This document shows, in pieces, positions 1 to 9,600 of a DNA stretch of 64,000 nt. Source of the DNA: DASZWJ01 sp963813895 (GTDB taxonomy: Bacteria > Pseudomonadota > Gammaproteobacteria > JAURND01). Both the position numbers and the translations under genes were made by a program. The stretch is taken from positions 806,001-870,000 of the forward strand of contig CAWFAS010000001.1 of assembly GCA_963813895.1 (NCBI GenBank), given 5' to 3'. The notes under the pieces were generated by a model. The model saw only the letters and a program-made list of their open reading frames with translations. It ran no database searches and was not told the DNA's origin. Position 1 is the first letter of the stretch. Each line of letters starts with the position of its first letter.

Positions 1-147
1 AGGATACCCGTTGGCCAGACTTTTCTAGCACCCCCAACGCCCATGAGGATTAGGTTGCCAGTTAACGTCAGTGGTTCGTTACTAACTGTAAATCAAACAA
101 GTTCTGGGAGTCCTGGTATGGGGTTTGGGGATAATTCGGAAACTTAA
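1..147 (+). CDS. 3' end of an unrecognised gene, cut by the window edge
   Basis: Frame 1 is open from the first base to a TAA at 145-147 and gives a 48-residue C-terminal tail rich in Ser, Thr, Gly and Asn (for example LPVNVSGSLLTVNQTSSGSP). I do not recognise a family. The stop is followed one base later by the left arm of a palindromic element, the usual place for these repeats in this window (just after gene ends), which gives weak support to this being a real gene end. It could also be a chance open frame. Confidence 0.3.
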   Translation, partial: RIPVGQTFLAPPTPMRIRLPVNVSGSLLTVNQTSSGSPGMGFGDNSET

Positions 148-148
148 T

Positions 149-429
149 GTGACAACTGTCATCCGGAACGGACGTTGTTGAATAATTCGCTGCCATTTAT
201 AGAAAAGCTAAGCATTTACCATTTAATTTTCACTAATGAATGCCGCACCCACCCCCTCTCCCTAACCCTCTCCCGCAAGGGGAGAGGGGATATAGAGCAG
301 GAAGAAAATTCAGAGCGAGGTAAGATTTGGTGCTATTTCTGATTAGCGGTGTCTCTTTCCTCTAGCTATCTATCATCTCCAGGCAACATTTCTTCCTTTG
401 GCTCTATATCCCCTCTCCCCTTGCGGGAG
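149..429. repeat. Left part of a palindromic MITE-like element, split by the IS110 element
   Basis: The outer arm GTGACAACTGTCATCC (149-164) is repeated inverted at 2201-2216. A second inverted pair, around 218-270, matches 2106-2156 (the stretch containing TTCACTAATGAATGC and its complement). Inside this half, 269-298 and 401-429 form another perfect inverted pair (CTCCCGCAAGGGGAGAGG and complement). Without the insertion the element would be about 390 bp and almost wholly palindromic. Related sequence lies at 18226-18387. Confidence 0.8.
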
Positions 430-455
430 TTGCTATGCTGAATAATAGGGAAAGA

Positions 456-518
456 GGTATGTGCCTTCGGTTAAAATATAGTTTTAACCAATAACCTCGA
501 CAGGAGGAGGCACATACC
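456..518 (+). promoter_or_regulatory. Stem-loop covering the transposase ribosome-binding site
   Basis: GGTATGTGCC at 456-465 is perfectly complementary to GGCACATACC at 509-518, which runs from the end of the AGGAGGAGG Shine-Dalgarno (502-510) up to the ATG at 519. A smaller stem, GGTTAAAA/TTTTAACC (469-476 and 482-489), sits in the loop. In a long read-through transcript this fold would hide the start region. A transcript beginning inside the leader would not form it. Such leader structures are known to limit transposase translation in several IS families; its use here is inferred. Confidence 0.55.
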
Positions 519-1598
519 ATGAGAGATTATACAGGAAAAACCGTGTTTGCTGGAATTGATGTTCACAAAAAGACATATGCAGTAACGTGTATCTGTGAGG
601 GTATGGTAATGAAAACAGACACCCTGAAGGCAACTCCTGAGGAGTTAGTGCATTATTTACATAAATACTTTAAAAATGCGCAGATTAAAACGGCTTATGA
701 AGCAGGGTTCTCAGGATTTGTATTACACCGTCATTTATTAGAAGAGGGAATAGATAGTCGGGTGGTTCACGCGGCTAGTGTAGAGATATCAGCCCGAGAT
801 AGGGTAAAGACAGATAAGCGAGATTCATTAAAATTGGCAACACAATTAGCCGCAGGGCGTTTAAAGGGCATTCATGTACCTAGCGTGGAGCGAGAAGCTT
901 ACCGCGAAGTCAGCCGCATGCGGGAAAAAATCGCTGAGGATAAGCGTCGAGTAGGAAATCGCATCAAGAGTTTGCTCTACCGTCAGGGTTTAATAGGCCC
1001 CGACGAGACCCCCGTCGTGAGTTGGAAATGGTTACAAAAAGTTCGGGCGTATGATTGTAATCCTTCGGTGAAGTATTGTCTGGACACCTTGATCTCTCAA
1101 TGGTGGGAACTGGCGAACCGATTAAAAAACATAGAGCTAGAGTTAGCTAAACAGGCGCAAGCAGATAAAGAGCTGGAAGTCATTTATCAAAGCACTCCGG
1201 GGATAGGTCCAACCCATGCCCGTGTGTTGGCGAATGAATTAGGCAATATGGAACAGTTTAAAAACGAGAAGCAATTATTTAGTTTTACCGGATTAACCCC
1301 GAGCGAGCATTCTTCAGGGGAGCATAAACGACTAGGACATATGAGTCGTCAGGGTCGATCTATTCTACGCAAAACATTGGTAGAAGCTTCATGGACAGCG
1401 ATAAGAAGAGATAAATCATTAATGGATATTTATCAGAGGATCAGTATCACTGCTGGTAAGAAGCGGGCGATTGTTGGGGTAGCGCGACGCTTAATTGGAC
1501 AGATTCGGAGTTGTTTCAAGTCGGGGCAACTCTATCAAATACGCAAATCAGAAAGCATTTGCAAAAAGACGGGTGAAGTACTTCCCACGGCCCTTTAG
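519..1598 (+). CDS. IS110-family transposase (DEDD recombinase)
   Basis: 359 residues, the normal size for the family. The N-terminal RuvC-like domain shows the DEDD residues: D14 in GIDVHKK, E61 in AYEAG, and D99 and D102 in KTDKRDS. A coiled segment follows (about 195-220). The C-terminal Transposase_20 domain (about 222-310) starts with TPGIGPTHARVLANELG and contains the conserved serine motif SSG at 265-267. IS110 recombinases act with a structured bridge RNA encoded in the element, which pairs with both target and donor. Translation starts at 519 behind a very strong AGGAGGAGG that is embedded in a stem-loop. No frameshift or internal stop is visible, so the copy looks intact. Confidence 0.93.
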   Translation: MRDYTGKTVFAGIDVHKKTYAVTCICEGMVMKTDTLKATPEELVHYLHKYFKNAQIKTAYEAGFSGFVLHRHLLEEGIDSRVVHAASVEISARDRVKTDKRDSLKLATQLAAGRLKGIHVPSVEREAYREVSRMREKIAEDKRRVGNRIKSLLYRQGLIGPDETPVVSWKWLQKVRAYDCNPSVKYCLDTLISQWWELANRLKNIELELAKQAQADKELEVIYQSTPGIGPTHARVLANELGNMEQFKNEKQLFSFTGLTPSEHSSGEHKRLGHMSRQGRSILRKTLVEASWTAIRRDKSLMDIYQRISITAGKKRAIVGVARRLIGQIRSCFKSGQLYQIRKSESICKKTGEVLPTAL

Positions 1599-2105
1599 GG
1601 TGGTAGAGTTTAAATAACAAGGAGGTTTTGCTATGAATGGATTGAAATGGGGGCCTACCCCAAACCCCGAGATATTTGTAGACGTGATACAGGATAATCG
1701 AATCTGTCTCAAGTAACAGGGCAACCTCGAAGCTGCCCTGGAATCACGTCACGGTCATCGGCGTCTCCGCCTGTACCGTGATTAAATTATAGCAGAAAGT
1801 ATAAACAGGAATGTTTTTGTAAGAAGTACCGTAACAATTATCTGTGACCTCGTCATACCCTGTTGTGAGGCGTAGTTTGGCCACCACGTGCGGGAGTTTG
1901 GGGCGCAGACTTTTATTCCGTCCGAATGGACAACTTGTGGCGGTTTTACGGAATTGACCACGAATAGCAGATTGGGCCAATAAGGCTTTGCTAGTTACGG
2001 TAATCTAAATAAAAACAATAGAGTTTTATGCTTAAACTGGCTTATGTAAATAAATAAACTTTATTTACCGGAGGCGCTCGTACCCCTATTGACAAATCAC
2101 ATAGC
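1599..2105 (+). ncRNA. Non-coding 3' region of the IS110 element, candidate bridge RNA
   Basis: About 500 bases with no convincing gene. Near the start are two clear hairpins: CAGGGCAACC...GCTGCCCTG around 1717-1740, and TCACGGT...ACCGTGA around 1748-1780 with an inner GGCG/CGCC stem. In IS1111-type elements the bridge RNA is encoded downstream of the transposase. One stretch, TGCGGGAG (about 1890), equals the left target flank (TTGCGGGAG, 421-429), and ACCCT (about 1856) is complementary to the right flank AGGGT. These are candidate target-guide segments only. The exact RNA ends and fold are not shown by the sequence alone. Confidence 0.45.
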
Positions 2106-2216
2106 AGAGGGTTAGGGAGAGGGGGTGGGTCGGCATTCATTAGTGAAAATTTACCTCTCTTTCCTAACTAAACACAATGGCCCTCTCTTCCCTGCGTTCA
2201 GGATGACAGTTGTCAC
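2106..2216. repeat. Right part of the split palindromic element, running into the rnr stop codon
   Basis: Starts directly at the IS110 junction and mirrors 149-270. Its terminal arm GGATGACAGTTGTCAC (2201-2216) is the exact complement of 149-164 and contains the stop codon of rnr (2213-2215, minus strand). The repeat end therefore supplies, or replaced, the last codon of that gene. Confidence 0.75.
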
Positions 2217-4375
2217 GCCAGCTCAAAATCAATCTGTTTATCATCCAAATTAACGCGCGCAACCAATACCCTAATACGATCACCCAGACGATAACTAGTC
2301 CCAGTACGCTTGCCTTTTAACGCATGCTTGATGGGATCAAAATGGTAATAATCATCTTTCAGGGAAGTAATATGTAATAACCCCTCGATATAAATGCCAC
2401 TTAATTCTACAAATACTCCGAAACCAGTGACACCACTGATAATGCCATCAAATTCTTTACCCAGCTTATCCTGCATAAAATGACATTTTAACCAATCAGT
2501 CGCATCCCGTGTTGCTTCATCAGCACGGCGTTCAGTGCGCGAACAGTGCGTCCCGAACTGCGCCATGATAGCTTGGTCATAGGGAAATGGGCGTTTTTTT
2601 GTTTTATTTTGCAGTACATAACGAATCGCACGATGCACTAACAGGTCTGGGTAACGTCGTATTGGCGAAGTAAAATGCGTATACACTTCATAAGCCAGGC
2701 CAAAGTGGCCGGTATTTACCGGAGAATATACGGCTTGCATAAGCGATCGTAGCAGTACGGTTTGAATCAAATGTGCGTCGGGCCGTCCTGCGATGCGTTT
2801 TAACAATTTATAATAATCCAGCGGTTTGGGTTCATTCCCGCCTGACAATCGTAATCCCACACTCTTTAAAAAGTCCTGCAAGGTTTGCATCTTATCGGGA
2901 TTGGGCCCAGGATGAACGCGGTATAGGGTAGGAACTTTATTTTTTTCTAGGAAGCGAGCGGTTGCTACATTGGCAATCAGCATACATTCTTCAATGATTT
3001 TATGAGCTTCTGTACGCACCACGGGTACAATTTCTTTAATTTTTTTATTCTTGCCAAAAACGATACGGGTTTCGGTGGTGTCAAAATCTAAGGCGCCACG
3101 CTGAGCTCGCAAGCTATGCAGTTTTTTATAGAGGGTTTCTAATGACTGCAGGTAGGGTAATAATGCTGGTTGTGATTTCTTTTTGCCGGCCAACATGTCA
3201 CTGACTTCATTATAAGTTAATCGGGCGCGCGAGCGCATGACGGCGTCATAATGTTGGAAACGAGTCAGTTTGCCCTCTTTGTTTATAGTCATATCGCAAA
3301 CCATACATAACCGGTCTACTTGCGGTTTTAACGAGCACAATTCATTAGATAATACCTCGGGCAGCATGGGAATAACCCGTCCCGGAAAATAAACGGAATT
3401 GCCGCGCTTAACAGCTTCTTTATCTAGCGCAGTATGCAAGTGTACATAGTGGCTGACGTCCGCAATGGCCACGACTAATCGCCAACCACCACGGGGTTTA
3501 GCTTCGCAATAGACGGCATCATCAAAATCTTTGGCATCTTCGCCGTCAATAGTCACCAGGGGTAAGTCACGAATGTCTTTGCGGTCAATTAGGCTTTCTT
3601 TCGGTATTTCGGTATCCCAGTGGGATAATTCTTTTTTGACTTCGAGTGGCCACTCCAGTGGCAGTCCATGCGCCCGTATGGCTACCTCTATTTCCATCCC
3701 CGGGGAAAGGTGGTCGCCGAGAATTTCAATAACCCGACCAGTCGCTTGGCGGCGTGAAGTGGGTTGGTGGGTAATCTCAATTACTACATATTGACCGTGT
3801 TTTGCTTTACCCTGTTCGCCGGGAGGAATGACGATATCCTGATTAATATCTTTGTGGTCGGGTTGCACGAAGGCGATATTTTTTTCTTCGTAATAACGGC
3901 CGACTAATTGTTGGGTATTGCGTTCAAGAATTTCGACGACGACTCCCTCACGTTTACCGCGTGTTCCATGTTCTGTGCTGCGCGCCAGTACGATATCGCC
4001 AGGAAATAGTGAACGCATTTGATAGGGTGTTAAGAATAAGTCCTGGCTGCCATCATCGGGGATCAGAAATCCAAAGCCGTCTTTGTGTCCAGTCACTCGT
4101 CCGCGCACCAAATCCATTTGTGCCACCAGTGCGTATTTGCCGCGCCGATTGCGGATCAATTGACCATCACGCTCCATTGCCTTCAGACGAAAACGTAGCG
4201 CCTCTTGTTTTTCTTCATCAGTGAGGCCGAACATGTCAACGATCTTTTCGGCATAAAGCGGTTCGCCTAGTTCATCCAGGCACTGCAGAATATATTCGCG
4301 GCTGGGCAACGGGTTGGGATATTTTTCTGCTTCGCGGGCGGCGAATGGGTCAGTTTTTAGGTAATTTTTAAACAC
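2213..4375 (-). CDS. rnr: Ribonuclease R
   Basis: 720 residues, a 3'-5' exoribonuclease of the RNase II family that degrades structured RNA. Visible order: an N-terminal winged-helix region (about 20-85), cold-shock-like OB domains (about 85-240), the RNB catalytic domain starting at LPLVTIDGEDAKDFDDAVY (271-289, with the metal-binding aspartates of the DGED and DFDD clusters), and a C-terminal S1 domain (about 645-718; FDGIISGVTGFGVFVEL). It lacks the long lysine-rich tail found in many RNase R proteins and ends shortly after S1. The stop codon lies within the arm of a palindromic repeat, so the original C-terminus may have been longer. E. coli RNase R has about 813 residues, mainly because of such extensions. 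Confidence 0.93.
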   Translation of the reverse strand: MFKNYLKTDPFAAREAEKYPNPLPSREYILQCLDELGEPLYAEKIVDMFGLTDEEKQEALRFRLKAMERDGQLIRNRRGKYALVAQMDLVRGRVTGHKDGFGFLIPDDGSQDLFLTPYQMRSLFPGDIVLARSTEHGTRGKREGVVVEILERNTQQLVGRYYEEKNIAFVQPDHKDINQDIVIPPGEQGKAKHGQYVVIEITHQPTSRRQATGRVIEILGDHLSPGMEIEVAIRAHGLPLEWPLEVKKELSHWDTEIPKESLIDRKDIRDLPLVTIDGEDAKDFDDAVYCEAKPRGGWRLVVAIADVSHYVHLHTALDKEAVKRGNSVYFPGRVIPMLPEVLSNELCSLKPQVDRLCMVCDMTINKEGKLTRFQHYDAVMRSRARLTYNEVSDMLAGKKKSQPALLPYLQSLETLYKKLHSLRAQRGALDFDTTETRIVFGKNKKIKEIVPVVRTEAHKIIEECMLIANVATARFLEKNKVPTLYRVHPGPNPDKMQTLQDFLKSVGLRLSGGNEPKPLDYYKLLKRIAGRPDAHLIQTVLLRSLMQAVYSPVNTGHFGLAYEVYTHFTSPIRRYPDLLVHRAIRYVLQNKTKKRPFPYDQAIMAQFGTHCSRTERRADEATRDATDWLKCHFMQDKLGKEFDGIISGVTGFGVFVELSGIYIEGLLHITSLKDDYYHFDPIKHALKGKRTGTSYRLGDRIRVLVARVNLDDKQIDFELA

Positions 4376-4663
4376 GGTGAGGGAGTCTTCCTGAAAGTTG
4401 ATGAATTTTTAACTATTTGTGTCTTTTAACGTCCTGTGAATAGTTTGGATGTTTCGAAGGATTGTGATGTTTCTTATTTCCAATATTTGGTCTTCAATTG
4501 CTTTACTATAATAGTATATTTGAGCCTTGTCTCATGCCGGGATTATAGGGTTTATGCATTTAATGTCAATAGATTGCGCTTATGCTTAATTTTCAACATA
4601 ATCTGTTTATTACTTATTACCTACAGTTCGTATCTTTATTTTTTGCAGAAGGCGTGGGCTGTA
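4376..4663. other. Intergenic region without recognisable gene
   Basis: AT-rich spacer between the divergent genes rnr and guaB. It presumably holds the rnr promoter at its left end. I see no tRNA and no convincing short gene. Confidence 0.5.
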
Positions 4664-4829
4664 AGTGCCACTAGAAGCAGCCCCCATCCTAACCTTCCCC
4701 CGCAAGCGGGGGAAGGAACTGGTTGGGCAGAATAGGTTAAGTTATGCACCCAATACCATACTGGCTCGAGCAAGTCCCTTCCCCCGCTTGCGGGGGAAGG
4801 TTAGGATGGGGGCTGCTTCTAGTGGCACT
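4664..4829. repeat. Palindromic MITE, family A, copy 1
   Basis: About 50 bp at the left end (AGTGCCACTAGAAGCAGCCC and onward, through CCCCCGCAAGCGGGGG) is repeated inverted at the right end, leaving a centre of about 60 bp that includes GGCTCGAGCAAGTCCC. Two more copies lie at 13342-13502 and 15277-15441. No coding capacity. Confidence 0.85.
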
Positions 4830-5014
4830 ATAGTTAAAAGTAGTGGCAAACCAAGCCAGTTTTCAATTAAAATCAGTTTAAATCTTCTTTAAATCCTACG
4901 GCTGTTCAGAACAAATATTATTTTTTCCGCATCTCTTTTGCAAGGAACAGTCTAAATCCCTTTGGATTGTAAGTTTTTTCAAGTAAATCAGCTACTCACA
5001 ATACGGAACAACCT

Positions 5015-6493
5015 ATGCGAATTATCCCAGACGAAGCGCTCACCTTTGATGATGTATTACTCCTCCCGGGGTTCTCCCAAGTCTTGCCCAAAGATGTTTC
5101 CCTCAAAACCCAGTTAACCCGTGGTATTTCCCTGAACGTACCCTTGATCTCCGCTGCAATGGATACTGTGACCGAAGCACGATTGGCCATTACTTTGGCG
5201 CAAGAGGGCGGCATTGGCATTCTGCATAAAAGTATGAGTATTGAGAAGCAGGCGTTACAAGTGAGGGCGGTGAAAAAATTTGAAAGCGGAGTAGTCAAAG
5301 ATCCGATTACGGTGACTCCTACCACATCCATCCGAGAATTACAGGCATTGACGCAGGCACACCATATCTCTGGTATGCCAGTAGTGGATGGTGAACAGCT
5401 GGTGGGGATTATTACCAACCGCGATGTACGCTTTGAGACACAATTAGATCAGCCGGTTGCGAATTTAATGACCCCTAAAGAGCGCTTGGTGACTGTGTTA
5501 GAAGGAGCAAGTCGGGAAGAAGCTATTAGTTTGCTGCAAAAGCATCGTATAGAGAAAGTACTCATTATCAATAACAACTTTCAGCTACGCGGGATGATTA
5601 CCGTTAAAGATATTCTTAAAGCTAAAGAAAAGCCCAATGCCTGTAAAGACTCTCAGGGACGACTGCGCGTCGGCGCCGCCGTTGGCACTAGCCATGATAC
5701 CACGGCACGTGTGGAAGCATTAGTGCGTGCTGGCGTTGATGTTATTGTGGTTGATACGGCTCATGGCCATTCCAAAGGGGTATTGGAACGCGTTCAGTGG
5801 GTTAAACAACATTTTCCTGAAGTCCAAGTCATCGGCGGTAATATTGCCACTGCTGATGGAGCGCTAGCATTAGTTGCTGCCGGCGCTGATGGAGTAAAAG
5901 TAGGAATGGGTCCGGGTTCTATTTGTACTACGCGGGTTATTGCCGGCATAGGCGTGCCACAGATTACTGCCATTTTACAAGTGGCCTCTGCCCTCAAGGG
6001 TACTGGTATTCCGTTGATTGCCGATGGTGGCATCCGTTTTTCCGGCGATATGTGCAAAGCAATCGCCGCGGGTGCCTGGTCGGTGATGATTGGCGGGTTA
6101 TTTGCCGGAACAGAAGAAGCCCCAGGGGATATTGAATTATATAAGGGCCGTTCGTATAAATCCTACCGCGGTATGGGTTCTGTAGGTGCTATGTCGCAGA
6201 GCGAAGGGTCAAGTGACCGTTATTTTCAGGATAATACCGCAGAATCTGAAAAACTAGTGCCAGAGGGAATTGAAGGCCGCGTACCTTACAAAGGTAGCCT
6301 GGCGGTGGTAGTGCATCAATTATTGGGTGGGCTGCGCGCCTCTATGGGTTACACGGGTTGTGCGGATATTGAAACCCTACGCACCGAATCTCAGTTTATT
6401 CGTATTTCTAATGCGGGTATGCGCGAGAGTCACGTGCATGATGTTATGATTACTCGCGAAGCACCGAACTATCGGGTGGAGCGAGAGGATTGA
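5015..6493 (+). CDS. guaB: Inosine-5'-monophosphate dehydrogenase
   Basis: 492 residues; oxidises IMP to XMP with NAD, the committed step to GMP, in the cytoplasm. A TIM barrel (residues 1-90 and 210-490) is interrupted by two CBS domains (about 95-205; VKDPITVTPTTSIRELQAL and LMTPKERLVTVLEGASREEA). The catalytic cysteine is C304 in the loop GPGSICTTRV. The IMP-binding stretch PLIADGGIRFSGD and the mobile flap region YRGMGSVGAM are present. The length matches E. coli (488). It is followed on the same strand by purL, so two purine-pathway genes are neighbours, but a 103-bp palindrome separates them. guaA, the usual partner, is not next to it. Confidence 0.96.
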   Translation: MRIIPDEALTFDDVLLLPGFSQVLPKDVSLKTQLTRGISLNVPLISAAMDTVTEARLAITLAQEGGIGILHKSMSIEKQALQVRAVKKFESGVVKDPITVTPTTSIRELQALTQAHHISGMPVVDGEQLVGIITNRDVRFETQLDQPVANLMTPKERLVTVLEGASREEAISLLQKHRIEKVLIINNNFQLRGMITVKDILKAKEKPNACKDSQGRLRVGAAVGTSHDTTARVEALVRAGVDVIVVDTAHGHSKGVLERVQWVKQHFPEVQVIGGNIATADGALALVAAGADGVKVGMGPGSICTTRVIAGIGVPQITAILQVASALKGTGIPLIADGGIRFSGDMCKAIAAGAWSVMIGGLFAGTEEAPGDIELYKGRSYKSYRGMGSVGAMSQSEGSSDRYFQDNTAESEKLVPEGIEGRVPYKGSLAVVVHQLLGGLRASMGYTGCADIETLRTESQFIRISNAGMRESHVHDVMITREAPNYRVERED

Positions 6494-6501
6494 GGATTTT
6501 A

Positions 6502-6604
6502 TTGAATAATTCGCTCCCATTTTTTGAAGAAGCACTGTATCCCCTCTCCCGCGGGGGGAGAGGGGATACAGTGCTTCTTCAAAAAATGGGAGCGAATTAT
6601 TCAA
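6502..6604. repeat. Near-perfect 103-bp palindrome, family F
   Basis: TTGAATAATTCGCTCCCATT at 6502-6521 is repeated inverted at the right end, and the complementarity continues through CCCCTCTCCC / GGGGAGAGGGG at the centre. Arms are about 49 bp. Related copies or parts lie at 176-190, 18226-18387 and 60288-60508. It sits just after the guaB stop and before purL and could fold into a very stable hairpin in the mRNA. Confidence 0.9.
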
Positions 6605-6664
6605 CAAAGCCCCCGCAAAGTAGAGGGGGAGAAAGCTACTGTGCTGAATAATAACGAGGATCTT

Positions 6665-9600
6665 ATGGTTATATATTGCTATAACGGTACTGCGGCTTTA
6701 TCCGATTTCCGCCGACAGAAACTATTATCTAAATTGCGTAGTATAAAGTCTGGCATAGAACGTATCGAGACCCAGGCGGTCTACTTGGTGGAAGCTGTCA
6801 GCGAGCTATCTCTAACGGAGCAGATGCAGCTTGCAACTTTGCTGCAAGCGGTTTGTCAAGGAAGATTGGGTCTGCCTAATGCAGGACAGCAAGCATTGGC
6901 GGCTGTGGGGGCTGGCCCAGAGGTCAGTGATAAAACACCGTCTTATCACCCGTCGCCCCTGGCTCCGCAGAGTCTAGAAGTGGAACATTTGGATGCTACG
7001 GATATATCCTGTTTAGTTTTTCCACGGGTGGGCACACTTTCCCCTTGGTCGTCCAAAGCCACTGACATTATCCAGAATTGTGGCTTAATCCAAGTGCGGC
7101 GCATTGAACGCGGCATCGCCTATAAATTCTATCCTAACCTTACTCAAGCTGATGAAATCCTGCGCCAGCAGTTCTCAGCGCCGCTGCATGATCCGATGAC
7201 GGAATCCGTATTTTTTGATTTAGCGGCGCTCAATGCGTTGTTTAATCATAAGCCGCCTGCGCCTTTGCGCGAAATCGATATCTTTGGGCAGGGTAAAGGA
7301 GCATTAACGAAGGCTAATGACAGATTGGGCTTGGCGCTGAGCGAGGTTGAGCTCGATTACCTATTTAATAGTTTCAATAAATTCAAACGTAATCCTACTG
7401 ATACAGAATTAATGATGTTTGCTCAGGCCAATTCTGAGCATTGCCGGCATAAGATTTTCAATGCTGCATGGATTATTGACGATCGGCCAGAACAACATTC
7501 CTTGTTTGCCATGATCCGTCATACCCATAAACAGCACCCGCAGGGCGTATTGTCTGCCTATGAGGACAATGGGGCGGTATTGGCGGGGAGTATGGGAGAA
7601 CGTTTTTTCGCAGATCCCCAAAGCCACATTTATCAATATCACCCAGAAGAAGTGGCGATTGTGATCAAGGTAGAAACGCATAATCATCCTACGGCCATTT
7701 CCCCTTTCCCTGGAGCTGCCACCGGCGCAGGCGGAGAGATTCGCGATGAAGGTGCAGTGGGTTGTGGTGCCAAACCAAAAGCAGGATTAAGCGGTTTTTC
7801 AGTATCTAATTTGCATATCCCGGGCTTCACCCAGCCATGGGAGTTTGTCTATGGTAATGCACCTAATCAGGCGACGGCATTAGATATTATGCTAGAAGCT
7901 CCTATCGGTTCTGCATCCTTTAACAATGAATTTGGCAGAGCCGGCTTGTGTGGTTATTTCCGTACCTTCGAAACACATATGAAAAATGTGCATGGCGCAG
8001 TTCGTGGCTATCATAAACCCATTATGATAGCGGGCGGACTAGGTAATATTCGTACCCAGCATATTGCTAAACAAGATTTTCCGCCTGGCACTAAAATCAT
8101 TGTCATTGGTGGTCCGGCTATGTTGATCGGTATCGGCGGTGGAGCGGCGTCATCTGCCACTGCTGGCACGCGCCAGGCGGAGTTGGATTTCGCCTCAGTA
8201 CAGCGCAGTAATCCGGAAATGCAGCGTCGCTGCCAGGAATTAATCGATGCTTGCTGTGCGCTAGGCGAGCACAATCCTATTTTGTCAATCCATGATGTGG
8301 GGGCAGGGGGCCTGTCTAATGCGATTCCAGAAATACTGCAGGGTAATAGTTGTGGAGGAGTATTGAACCTGCGTGCCATACCCAGTGCAGAATCAGCCCT
8401 ATCACCCATGGAAATTTGGTGTAATGAAGCGCAAGAGCGTTACGTGTTGGCTATTTTGGCAGCCGATCTACCGCGTTTTGACGCTTTGGCGCAGCGTGAA
8501 CGTTGTCCGTATGCCGTTTTGGGAGAAGCGACTAAAAAACCCGATTTATTAGTACAAGATGTGCAGTTTGCTAATAATCCGGTAGCGCTGCCGCTAGCGG
8601 TATTATTTGGCAATGCGCCTAAGCTAACTCGCCAGGTTAAGCGTGATTTTATCGAACCAGCTAAGTTTCATAGCCAGGAGATTGATTTGGCGGAAGCCGC
8701 CAAACGTATCCTGCAGCTGCCTTGTGTAGCGGATAAATCCTTTTTAATTACCATTGGCGATCGTACTGTAGGCGGTTTAACGGCACGCGATCAAATGGTT
8801 GGGCCCTGGCAGGTGCCAGTCGCTGATGTGGCCGTGACCGCCAGTGGTTATACGGGTTACACGGGTGAAGCGATGGCAATGGGCGAGCGTGCCCCTATCG
8901 CATTAATTCACCATGCGGCGTCTGCGTTGATGGCTGTGGGTGAGGCAATCACTAATATGGCCGCTGCTGCGATTGTTGACATTTCTAATATTAAATTATC
9001 GGCTAACTGGATGGCGGCAGCTGGTTATCCTGGAGAAGATGCCGGCCTTTACGATGCGGTGCAGGCAGTTGCTATGGATTTATGTCCCGCTTTGGGGATT
9101 AGTATTCCCGTCGGTAAAGATTCTCTCTCCATGCGCACAGTCTGGGAACAAGACAGCGAACGCTATAGTGTAGTTTCGCCGTTGTCTTTGATTATTACTG
9201 CTTTTGCCCCCGTTACTGATATCCGCAAGACTCTAACGCCACAACTACGCTGTGACAGGGGTGATACAGATCTACTACTCATTGATTTAGGTGCCGGTTG
9301 TAATGCGCTGGGTGGATCGGCTTTAGCGCAGGTATACCAGCAGCAGGGTTCGGTGCCACCGGATGTCGATGATCCTGAAGCGTTAAAGCAATTTTTTCAT
9401 GCGATTCAGGCTCTTAATAGTAAAGACTTATTATTAGCTTATCATGACCGTTCCGACGGTGGGTTATTTGTCACATTGTGTGAAATGGCCTTTGCCGGAC
9501 ATACCGGATTGACCGTTAATTTAGATGAGGTGGCTGAACAGCCATTGGCAGCCTTATTCACTGAAGAATTAGGGGCGGTTATTCAGGTGCGGCGTCAGGA

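Larger units (their letters stand above)
430..2105 (+). mobile_element. IS110-family insertion sequence (IS1111-like layout)
   Basis: The boundaries come from the interrupted host repeat. The flank ends GCGGGAG at 429 and resumes AGAGGGTTAGGG at 2106, and the intact order GCGGG-AG-AGGGTTAGGG can be read from the other arm of the same palindrome (about 259-278, complement). The dinucleotide AG (CT on the other strand) is therefore present at both junctions, as expected for an IS110 core. The element is about 1.68 kb, with one transposase gene, a short 88-base leader and about 500 bases of non-coding sequence downstream. Long downstream non-coding sequence is typical of the IS1111 subgroup. Confidence 0.8.

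Noticed and set aside
1744..1980. 78-codon open frame on the minus strand in the IS110 3' region
   Set aside because: It overlaps the hairpins of the candidate bridge-RNA region, has no good ribosome site and no recognisable protein features.
6524..6664. Longer N-terminus for purL
   Set aside because: The extra 47 codons are palindromic repeat read as protein. The family N-terminus and a ribosome site fit the ATG at 6665.
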